A stretch of 6,843 bases of DNA from Desulfuromonas sp. (GTDB taxonomy: Bacteria > Desulfobacterota > Desulfuromonadia > Desulfuromonadales > SZUA-401). The translations under genes were made by a program, and so were the position numbers. Of this stretch, positions 1 through 4,971 are shown piece after piece. The notes below the pieces were generated by a model, which was not told the DNA's origin, ran no database searches, and was given only the letters and a program-made list of their open reading frames with translations. How positions within the stretch are numbered: the first letter of the stretch is position 1; the number at the start of each line of letters is the position of its first letter. The DNA lies in NCBI GenBank assembly GCA_002869605.1, contig PKUI01000175.1, forward strand, positions 1-6,843. The letters are read 5' to 3'.

Positions 1-90
1 CTCAAAGAATGTGAGTTTAGGTTCAACCATAGAGGTCAGGATCTCAGCCGTTTGATCCTTCAGATTCTTCGTAATCGACCTCTCAACTAG
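1..90 (+). CDS. IS1595-family transposase, C-terminal fragment (partial at left edge)
   Basis: Frame 1 is open from the window edge to a TAG at 88-90 and gives 29 residues starting LKECEFRFNHRG and ending ILRNRPLN. The 'YLKECE.RFN' element followed by a short leucine-rich tail is how IS1595/ISXO2-like DDE transposases end; this is recognised from memory of the family, not from a search. The DDE catalytic residues lie outside the window, so whether the element is intact cannot be judged. The fragment points away from the left edge, so the right end of the insertion sequence should lie just after the stop. It is short, so the family call is likely but not certain. Confidence 0.6.
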   Translation, partial: LKECEFRFNHRGQDLSRLILQILRNRPLN

Positions 91-100
91 TCATGACCCC
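1..100 (+). mobile_element. Right-hand end of an insertion sequence (probably IS1595 family), boundary approximate
   Basis: The transposase reading frame stops at 90 and is followed by TCATGACCCC. Read inward on the minus strand this gives GGGGTCATGACTAG, a plausible terminal inverted repeat since family members commonly have G-rich tips. If the element ends near 100, the next 8 bases (TAACTTTT) would be the target duplication. The left end is not in the window, so neither the repeat nor the duplication can be confirmed. The boundary is a guess. Confidence 0.4.
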
Positions 101-124
101 TAACTTTTTAAAAACGCGCTGAAA

Positions 125-139
125 AGGTTCCGGTAACCT
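125..139 (-). terminator. Weak hairpin, possible leftward terminator
   Basis: AGGTT (125-129) and AACCT (135-139) form a 5-bp stem with a 5-base loop. On the minus strand the stem is followed by TTTC and, a little later, by a run of five T. The stem is short and only partly G/C, so it may be fortuitous. It is the only candidate found for ending leftward transcription from rseP. Confidence 0.2.
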
Positions 140-177
140 CACGCATATGAGCGTTCCGGCTTGAAGCGGAGGTAAGA

Positions 178-261
178 ATGGATCAGGGTCAGGTGATTGA
201 ACAGCGTGCCAAACTTCGTCGGCAACAACAGGCGGAGAGCCAACTTATGCTGACAAAATGA
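178..261 (+). CDS. Possible 27-aa peptide, unknown
   Basis: An ATG at 178 lies 5 bases after GGAGG (168-172) and opens a 27-codon frame to a TGA at 259-261. The product starts MDQGQVIEQRAKLRRQQQ and ends MLTK: hydrophilic, rich in Gln and Arg, probably helical. The SD is as good as those of the confident genes here, which is the main argument for it. It could be a true small protein or the surviving start of a gene cut short by a stop. I do not recognise it and nothing in the context suggests a role. Confidence 0.25.
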   Translation: MDQGQVIEQRAKLRRQQQAESQLMLTK

Positions 262-414
262 GGTGGTATGGGACATCACTTCCCCCGGCAGACAAGAACA
301 GAACACCCAGGAAAGCGTAAAAGCTATTGTCCCAAAAGCAATCCGTGCAGATTTGCTTTTTAGCTTGCCCTTAGGGGGAGCAACGAATGATTGAGCAAGG
401 AACACTCTACAGGG

Positions 415-1704
415 TTACTGGAACAGTCGCGTGATATCGTTATAAAAAGCCAACGCCATGAGGCTGAGAACCATCACCAGACCAACGCCCTGAAGCCCTT
501 CCCGCAGCCTGTCTGGCAGTGGACGGCGCACCACCATCTCCGGTAGCAGAAAGAGCAGCTGGCCACCATCAAGCACCGGTATCGGCAGCAGGTTAAGCAG
601 ACCCAGCTGAATACTGAGAAACGCCAGGACAAAGAGAGTATCCGCCCAACTTGTCTGCACCGCTTCACCCGTCATCTTGAACACCGCGACCGGGCCACCG
701 ATCTGCTCAGCCGCGACTTCGCCGCGGAACAGGTTACCAAGAAACGTGAAGATCATGCCGATCATTTCGCCACCGCGCTCCGTGCCGAGCCGCAACGCTT
801 CCGGCAAGTCATGCTGTTGCAGAATCATCTCCTGGGCAACCGACACCCCCACCTTGTAACCATCCCCCTCCAGCTCGGGGACCACCTCGATCTCCTGGAT
901 GTCACCCTGTCGTTCAACCTTGAGGAACAGAGATCGTCCCTGTGAGGTCTCTATGGCGGATGTGAAATCGTACCAGTTGAACACTTCGCGACCATTGACG
1001 CCGACAATCCGGTCGCCCGCCTCCAGACCCGCCAGTGCAGCCGGGGTCTGCGGGTAGACGACACCCAGAACCGCCTCAAGCGGAGGAGCGAAACCGAGTC
1101 GTGAATCCTGGCGGTCGGCGCGAATCACCTCGAGCCAGAGTGAGCGCTCATGGCGACGCAGCTGCATCAGCAACGGCGCCTCCAAAGCTTGAGCAAGCTT
1201 CTCGTCGAGTTCCATCCAACTGCTGATCCCGTCGCCATCGGCACGCACCACCGTGTCTCCAGCCATCACACCGGCACGCTCGGCAGCACTCCCGCTGGCG
1301 ACATACCCCACCACCGGTGGCCCGAGGCGATACGCCGGGACCTCTATGCCGAGCAGATAAACACACGGCAGCAACAGGAAGGGAAGGACCAGATTGGCAC
1401 AGGGGCCGGCAGCAAAAATAAGCGCCTTCCAACCTGCGGATTTTTCAGCCATGGAGCGCCCACGATCCCGCTCTGCCTGCCGCGGATCCTTGTGAGGATC
1501 ATTGAGCAACTGGACATATCCCCCCAGTGGAATCAGGCTGAGCTGATATTCGGTTTCACCGCGACGATGCGCGCAAAGGCGTGGACCGAAACCGATCGAA
1601 AAACGGAACACCTTGACACCGGCCAGCTTTGCCAGCAGAAAGTGCCCTAGCTCATGGAAGGCGATCAGCAGACCAACCAGAAGAATTGTTATCAGAGTCG
1701 ACAC
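415..1704 (-). CDS. rseP: RseP/RasP-type site-2 zinc metalloprotease (M50B)
   Basis: This is a 429-aa polytopic inner-membrane protease (E. coli RseP has about 450). Enzymes of this type cut transmembrane segments of anti-sigma factors such as RseA, and remnant signal peptides. HELGH at residues 17-21 in the first membrane helix supplies two zinc ligands and the catalytic Glu18; NLLPIPVLDGG at 371-381 supplies the third ligand, Asp379. Between them lie the conserved FSIGFGP...PLGGYV loop (35-64), a GPxxN element (100-104), two PDZ domains (about 127-195 and 208-275), an IGGPVA segment (336-340) and C-terminal helices. The start is GTG at 1704-1702, with GAGG (1713-1710) 5 bases upstream; no earlier in-frame start is better. 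It is transcribed alone and divergently from a glycosyltransferase, with none of the usual uppS-cdsA-dxr neighbours visible. It could therefore be a second copy with a different substrate; that part is inference. Confidence 0.95.
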   Translation of the reverse strand: MSTLITILLVGLLIAFHELGHFLLAKLAGVKVFRFSIGFGPRLCAHRRGETEYQLSLIPLGGYVQLLNDPHKDPRQAERDRGRSMAEKSAGWKALIFAAGPCANLVLPFLLLPCVYLLGIEVPAYRLGPPVVGYVASGSAAERAGVMAGDTVVRADGDGISSWMELDEKLAQALEAPLLMQLRRHERSLWLEVIRADRQDSRLGFAPPLEAVLGVVYPQTPAALAGLEAGDRIVGVNGREVFNWYDFTSAIETSQGRSLFLKVERQGDIQEIEVVPELEGDGYKVGVSVAQEMILQQHDLPEALRLGTERGGEMIGMIFTFLGNLFRGEVAAEQIGGPVAVFKMTGEAVQTSWADTLFVLAFLSIQLGLLNLLPIPVLDGGQLLFLLPEMVVRRPLPDRLREGLQGVGLVMVLSLMALAFYNDITRLFQ

Positions 1705-1739
1705 GTGAACCTCACCCGAAAGGCATTAGAGAGGACTTA

Positions 1740-1768
1740 AGATTATGTGGGCAGACCACGGCTGTCAA
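1740..1768 (-). promoter_or_regulatory. Probable sigma-70 type promoter of rseP
   Basis: On the minus strand, 1768-1763 reads TTGACA, a perfect -35. Seventeen bases further is TAATCT (1745-1740), a weak -10. A better hexamer, CATAAT (1747-1742), sits at a short 15-base spacing. Transcription would begin near 1733, leaving a leader of about 30 bases that contains the rseP ribosome site. Confidence 0.5.
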
Positions 1769-1776
1769 CGCAAAAG

Positions 1777-1805
1777 CGAAAAGCTTTCCCCCTCGATGCT
1801 TTTCG
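1777..1805. repeat. 8-bp perfect inverted repeat before the glycosyltransferase gene
   Basis: CGAAAAGC (1777-1784) and GCTTTTCG (1798-1805) are perfect complements separated by 13 bases. The downstream arm ends 14 bases before the SD of the glycosyltransferase gene. The upstream arm also overlaps a shorter palindrome, AAAGCTTT (1780-1787), so two mutually exclusive foldings are possible. The repeat lies directly upstream of the rseP -35. It could be an operator shared by the two divergent genes or a leader-RNA hairpin; the sequence does not tell which. There is no T-run after it, so a terminator is unlikely. Confidence 0.45.
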
Positions 1806-1819
1806 TCTAAGCTGGCGGC

Positions 1820-1824
1820 GGAGG
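1820..1824 (+). promoter_or_regulatory. SD that fixes the glycosyltransferase start
   Basis: GGAGG with 5 bases to ATG 1830. It argues against the 67-codon upstream extension of the same frame, and the protein then begins directly with its membrane anchor. Confidence 0.8.
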
Positions 1825-1829
1825 TATCC

Positions 1830-2981
1830 ATGAATATCCTGTTCTGGCTGGCCCTCACGGCAGTACTTTTTTATCTGGCTGTTGCTCTCGAGTTGGTTAG
1901 AGGCAACCGTTCCATCGACAGTCTCGGCTCGGTTTCTTCGGCAACCCCGGAGCCTCTGCCCAAAGTCAGCATTATCGTCGCTGCCCGCAACGAAGAGCGG
2001 CACATTCGTGCCGCGCTGACCGCTCTGCTTCACTTCGCTTATCCCGATTATGAACTGATCGTCGTCAACGACCGTTCTGAAGACACCACCGGCGAGATTC
2101 TCGAAAACCTCGCCACCGACTACCCACACCTTAAAATTGTCAACATCACCAAACTGCCGGAGCACTGGCTGGGAAAGAACCACGCTCTCTGGCTCGGTAG
2201 CGACATGGCGCAAGGCGAACTGCTGCTGTTCACCGATGCCGACATCTACATGGAAAAGACGCTCTTGAAACGTGCCGTCAACCGGCTACAGGGCCAGCAA
2301 CTCGACCACCTGGTAGTATCGCCAAGGATGGATATGCCGGGGGCACTGCTGCAAATGCTGGGACTGACCTTCATGATGATCTTCGCGATGTTCTCGCGAC
2401 CATGGAAAGCCCGAGAACCGGGAAACCGCTACCACATCGGCATCGGGGCGTTCAACCTGGTGCGCGCCTCCGCCTATCGTGCGGTAGATGGCCACCGCGC
2501 AATTCACATGCGCCCTGACGACGACCTGAAGCTCGGCAAGCTACTTAAAATAAATGGCTTTCGTCAGGACATTATTGCCGGACCCGACTTTATCCATGTC
2601 GAATGGTATGCAAGCGTCAGGGAGCTGGTTGTCGGACTGGAAAAAAATGCCTTCGCCGGCTGTGACTACCGGCTCTGGCTTTCTGTCAGTGGAGTGCTGC
2701 TTTTGCTGCTGTTCAGCGTCTGGCCGTTTGTCGCCTTGCTGCTGACTTCCGGAGTCACCTGGTGGCTGTATGCGGCTACCGCCGCCATCATCCTCGGCTT
2801 GCAACTCGAGTGTGCTCGAACCAACCGGGTCAACCCCTGGTACGCACTCGGGTGGCCCCTTGCTGCAACGATGATTGCGTGGATCTTCGCACGGACCACC
2901 TGGCTGAATCTCCGTCAGGGAGGTATCACCTGGCGCGGTACATTCTATCCGCTCAGCGAACTACGCAAAAACCGCGTCTGA
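1830..2981 (+). CDS. Membrane-anchored family 2 glycosyltransferase (HpnB/CrtQ-like)
   Basis: This is a 383-aa protein of the GT-A fold that would transfer a sugar from a nucleotide donor at the inner face of the membrane. An N-terminal membrane helix (about 2-22) is followed by the GT2 start PKVSIIVAARNEE (44-56), NDRS with Asp81, and the metal-binding DAD (136-138). A GKNHA element (115-119) and PDDDLKLG (229-236) in the acceptor/catalytic-base position come next. Hydrophobic segments lie at about 284-305, 306-325 and 338-356, and the tail carries WRGTFYPL (368-375). The GKNHA and WRG-type tail resemble HpnB (hopanoid) and CrtQ (carotenoid) transferases, so a lipid or polyisoprenoid acceptor is a reasonable guess. 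ATG 1830 is chosen because GGAGG (1820-1824) precedes it by 5 bases. The frame stays open back to 1629, but that part is antisense to rseP and lacks family similarity. No hopanoid or carotenoid genes adjoin it. Confidence 0.85.
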   Translation: MNILFWLALTAVLFYLAVALELVRGNRSIDSLGSVSSATPEPLPKVSIIVAARNEERHIRAALTALLHFAYPDYELIVVNDRSEDTTGEILENLATDYPHLKIVNITKLPEHWLGKNHALWLGSDMAQGELLLFTDADIYMEKTLLKRAVNRLQGQQLDHLVVSPRMDMPGALLQMLGLTFMMIFAMFSRPWKAREPGNRYHIGIGAFNLVRASAYRAVDGHRAIHMRPDDDLKLGKLLKINGFRQDIIAGPDFIHVEWYASVRELVVGLEKNAFAGCDYRLWLSVSGVLLLLLFSVWPFVALLLTSGVTWWLYAATAAIILGLQLECARTNRVNPWYALGWPLAATMIAWIFARTTWLNLRQGGITWRGTFYPLSELRKNRV

Positions 2982-2997
2982 CTAAACTTGATCTGTT

Positions 2998-3011
2998 TTG
3001 ATTTGTATCAA
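2998..3011. promoter_or_regulatory. FNR/Anr/Dnr-type operator, perfect consensus
   Basis: TTGAT (2998-3002), TTGT, ATCAA (3007-3011) matches TTGAT-N4-ATCAA at all ten defined positions. A further TTGAT lies at 2988-2992, exactly 10 bp (one helical turn) upstream. The box is in the gap after the glycosyltransferase stop (2981). If it works as a class II activator site centred at -41.5, transcription would start near 3046. That is just before the AAGGAG of the 56-aa gene; the -10 there (GATGGT, 3035-3040) is poor. Regulators binding this box are CRP/FNR family proteins responding to low oxygen or nitric oxide. Function is inferred; the match is seen. Confidence 0.6.
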
Positions 3012-3020
3012 GGAGTAAAG

Positions 3021-3065
3021 ATGAGAAGGCATGGGATGGTTACAGCAAGGAGAGAAACATGCTGA
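3021..3065 (+). CDS. Possible 14-aa leader peptide overlapping the small membrane protein gene
   Basis: AAGGAG (3010-3015) lies 5 bases before ATG 3021, which opens a 14-codon frame (MRRHGMVTARRETC) ending at TGA 3063-3065. The stop overlaps the next start as ATGCTGA, the arrangement seen in translationally coupled genes. The peptide has no recognisable attenuator code (no runs of one amino acid). The SD partly overlaps the right half of the FNR-type box. If transcription starts near 3046, as that box would suggest, the ORF would not be on that mRNA and would be read only from upstream transcripts. Confidence 0.35.
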   Translation: MRRHGMVTARRETC

Positions 3066-3229
3066 CCTCGAGCGAGACCATTCTCAACCTGCTGATCTGG
3101 ACATTGACCGGCGCAGGGCTGTTCTTCGGCGGTCGTGCGGCCTGGCGCCGTCATCGACGAAAGCCACCACAGACAGAACAGAAAAACGCTACCCCTGAGT
3201 CAACAGAATCGCTTCGGCGACCGCCTTGA
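3059..3229 (+). CDS. Small single-span membrane protein (56 aa), unknown
   Basis: ATG 3059 follows AAGGAG (3047-3052) by 6 bases, and the frame ends at TGA 3227-3229. Residues 8-28 form one hydrophobic helix (ILNLLIWTLTGAGLFFGG), followed at once by the basic stretch RAAWRRHRRK (26-35) and a polar tail. This predicts one membrane helix with the C-terminus in the cytoplasm. Codons mostly end in G or C like those of the neighbouring genes, at least through codon 35, and the membrane-plus-basic pattern is what real small membrane proteins show. The last 14 codons lie antisense to the end of the ANTAR gene. An FNR-type box stands just upstream. I do not recognise a family; small subunits or regulators of respiratory complexes look like this, but that is only an analogy. 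Confidence 0.6.
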   Translation: MLTSSETILNLLIWTLTGAGLFFGGRAAWRRHRRKPPQTEQKNATPESTESLRRPP

Positions 3230-3755
3230 GGCTGGCGCGACGGTTCATGGCGATCTTCTGCATGTGGCGGTGCGCCTGCTCCTCACTCATGCCATTCTGC
3301 ATCAGCAGCCCCTTGGCCTGTTCGAGGATCTTGCGCGTCGCCAGGGTATCCTTGAGCTTGTGCACCTCCTCACGCAGGCTGACCACCTCTTCGTAGTGGT
3401 GAATCGCCAGATCCACAACGGCCCAGAGCTCGGCTTCGCGTACCGGCTTACAGACATAGCCCATAACCCCGGCCTCGAGAGCCTTCTCCACCAGGCTGGC
3501 ATTATCACTCGATGCAATCAAAATCACCGGCAAGGCTTCCTTGCTGACTATTTTTTCGGCAGCAGTGATGCCATTCACATCATTCAGTTCATCATCCAGT
3601 ACCACCAGGCCCGGTTTCTCAAGCTTAGCCATAGCGATGGCACGGGTCCCGTCAGACGTTTCGTAAACCTCTGAAAACCCTCTATTCTTGAGGGATTTTA
3701 CTATATTTTCGCGAACCGCTTTGTCCTTGGATGCCACCAGTGCATGACGCGTCAT
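3189..3755 (-). CDS. ANTAR-domain antiterminator with degenerate receiver domain (NasT/AmiR-like)
   Basis: This is a 188-aa cytoplasmic regulator. The N-terminal 120 residues have the fold pattern of a response-regulator receiver: VVLDDEL with the likely phospho-acceptor Asp54, and GYVCKPV with Lys103. A helical linker (about 121-137) leads to an ANTAR domain (about 138-186) containing ATRKILEQAKGLLMQ, SEEQAH and QKIAMNRR, the family's conserved positions. ANTAR proteins bind paired hexaloop hairpins in leader RNAs and prevent termination. The N-terminal acidic pair that binds magnesium in true receivers is replaced here (VASKD at residues 7-11), and the usual Thr/Ser near 81 appears as Ala81-Ser82. 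Phosphorylation may therefore be weak or absent, as in AmiR. ATG 3755 is preceded by GAGGTG with 7 bases spacing. No partner kinase or sensor is adjacent. Target RNAs are unknown. Confidence 0.9.
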   Translation of the reverse strand: MTRHALVASKDKAVRENIVKSLKNRGFSEVYETSDGTRAIAMAKLEKPGLVVLDDELNDVNGITAAEKIVSKEALPVILIASSDNASLVEKALEAGVMGYVCKPVREAELWAVVDLAIHHYEEVVSLREEVHKLKDTLATRKILEQAKGLLMQNGMSEEQAHRHMQKIAMNRRASLKAVAEAILLTQG

Positions 3756-3969
3756 GGATATTCACCTCGTGTTAGGATAACCATGATACTGCATAGGCAA
3801 TGCCGAAATAAAAGCGTCGCACAAATCTTCTCCCGCCCCCGCCCCGCAACATCCCGGCCGAAACGCACGGCAAACTGTTGAATCTCCCTGAAAACATGTG
3901 AAAATTTAGAACATTGAGGGGGTATCATAATTCACCGTGATCTATATGCCCGCAGGAGGCCACGCCGTG
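3756..3969. promoter_or_regulatory. Divergent intergenic region between the ANTAR gene and the export operon
   Basis: This 214-bp gap must hold the promoters of both genes. For the rightward operon the best -10 is CATAAT (3926-3931), but no good -35 is placed before it; TTGAAT (3878-3883) with AAAATT 17 bases on is a second weak option. For the leftward gene only a weak TATCAT without a matching -35 was seen. GCAT-N5-ATGC (3791-3803) and a GCCG/CGGC hairpin with a 7-base loop (3857-3871) are minor inverted repeats. No hexaloop pair of the ANTAR target type was found. Confidence 0.4.
3954..3959 (+). promoter_or_regulatory. SD that fixes the membrane fusion protein start
   Basis: AGGAGG lies 7 bases before GTG 3967 and 10 before ATG 3970. 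Both are in the same frame, so the true start is one of these rather than the upstream GTG at 3937, which has no comparable SD. Confidence 0.7.
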
Positions 3970-4971
3970 ATGCATTGGGCATCGATTCGCCGTAAATATT
4001 CCACGCTCCTTGCCCGCCTGATGCTTTTCGCGGCATGCGCCATCGTTGGCGTAGCAACAGGCTGCTCGGAACAACCCGCGACGACGTTCCAGGGCTACGT
4101 CGAAGGAGAGTTCGTGCTGGTCGCGTCTCCCCTTGCCGGCGAATTGCATAAACTTGCGGTCCACCGGGGAGAACAGGTCGCTGCGGGCGCCCCACTGTTC
4201 ATTCTAAACCAGGAGAAGGAAAAAGCGGCCGCAGCCGCCGCCCGGCAGGAGGTGCAACGCGCCACCAGCCACCTTGAGGATCTACGCAAGGGGGGACGAC
4301 CGAGTGAGCTGCGCGCCATCGAGGCCCAGCTGCGACAGGCTCGCGCGGCGGCAGACCTCGCCGAGAAAGAGTTTGCACGGCGGCAGAAACTGTTGAAAAA
4401 CGGCGACGTCGCCGTCGAGGAGTTTGACCGTGCATCCGCCGCGCTTGATCAAAAACGAGCAGAAATTACCCGCTTGCAGGCACAGCTTGAAACCATGCGC
4501 CTCGGCGCACGGACCGATGTCATCCGTGCCGGGGAGGCCGAACTCGCGGGCGCAGAAGCGCGCCTCACCCAGGCGGAGTGGGCCTTGGCGCAAAAAGCAC
4601 CGCGCGCCCAGCAGCACGCGCTGGTGTTCGACACCCTCTACGAGCCGGGCGAGTTCGTACGCGCCGGCTACCCGATCGTCAGCCTGCTGCCACCGGGCAA
4701 CATCGTCATCCGCTTCTTTGTCCCCGAACCGTTGCTCGGCCACCTGCAGGTTGGCCAGCCGCTGTCAGTTGAATTCGACGGCGGCGACACCCCCCTGCCG
4801 GCGACCATCTCATTTATCTCTCCCCAGGCCGAGTACACGCCACCGGTGATCTACAGCCGCGACACACGCTCCAAGCTGGTGTTCCTGGTCGAAGCGCACC
4901 CTGCCGCCAAGGTGGCGGTCCAGTTACATCCCGGGCAGCCGGTCGATGTGCACCTCGGAGCCCCCCCTTGA
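3970..4971 (+). CDS. HlyD-family periplasmic adaptor (membrane fusion protein), YbhG-like, probable lipoprotein
   Basis: This is a 333-aa adaptor that would bridge the inner-membrane ABC exporter encoded next to it and an outer-membrane channel. A basic start (IRRKY) and hydrophobic stretch end in VATGC, an acceptable lipobox with Cys32 as the lipid anchor and Ser at +2. One half of a lipoyl/barrel-sandwich domain (about 43-80, with the SPLAGELHKLAVHRGEQV type motif) is followed by a long alpha-helical coiled-coil arm rich in Ala, Glu, Arg and Gln (about 81-210). It contains KGGRPSEL and KLLKNGDVAVEEFDRA. The second lipoyl half, LVFDTLYEPGEFVRAG (218-233), and a beta-barrel domain follow. YbhG-type adaptors have this order and a similar length. 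Start choice: ATG 3970 or GTG 3967, after AGGAGG. The stop overlaps the ATPase start. The substrate cannot be read from the sequence; homologous systems export drugs and other amphipathic compounds. Confidence 0.9.
   Translation: MHWASIRRKYSTLLARLMLFAACAIVGVATGCSEQPATTFQGYVEGEFVLVASPLAGELHKLAVHRGEQVAAGAPLFILNQEKEKAAAAAARQEVQRATSHLEDLRKGGRPSELRAIEAQLRQARAAADLAEKEFARRQKLLKNGDVAVEEFDRASAALDQKRAEITRLQAQLETMRLGARTDVIRAGEAELAGAEARLTQAEWALAQKAPRAQQHALVFDTLYEPGEFVRAGYPIVSLLPPGNIVIRFFVPEPLLGHLQVGQPLSVEFDGGDTPLPATISFISPQAEYTPPVIYSRDTRSKLVFLVEAHPAAKVAVQLHPGQPVDVHLGAPP

Larger units (their letters stand above)
101..414. other. Low-GC stretch without a recognisable gene, between the IS end and rseP
   Basis: This stretch is visibly poorer in G+C than the rest of the window. 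It contains a short hairpin at 125-139, a 27-codon plus-strand ORF with a strong SD (178-261) and an 88-codon minus-strand ORF (139-405). The latter begins at GTG with no SD, and its product is rich in Cys, His, Ser and Leu and resembles no family I know. No tRNA, structured RNA or strong terminator for the leftward rseP transcript was found. It may be the remnant of a transferred or decayed segment. Confidence 0.4.

Noticed and set aside
366..384. Hairpin-like CCCTTAGGG with flanking GCT/AGC as a terminator for rseP
   Set aside because: The stem is interrupted and no T-run follows on either strand.
139..405. 88-codon ORF on the minus strand just after rseP
   Set aside because: It starts at GTG with no SD and its composition (Cys/His/Ser/Leu rich) resembles no family I know; it is mentioned only as content of the low-GC stretch.
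1150..1650. 166-codon plus-strand ORF inside rseP
   Set aside because: It is antisense to the conserved rseP frame, has no family-like motifs and carries no supporting SD.
1629..1829. 67-codon N-terminal extension of the glycosyltransferase
   Set aside because: Part is antisense to rseP, and the internal ATG 1830 has an ideal SD and begins directly with the membrane anchor.
3135..3674. 179-codon plus-strand ORF opposite the ANTAR gene
   Set aside because: It is a shadow of the ANTAR gene, whose own frame has clear receiver and ANTAR motifs.
3857..3871. GCCG/CGGC hairpin as an ANTAR target
   Set aside because: The loop is seven bases, not six, lacks the A1/G4 pattern, and no second hairpin is adjacent.
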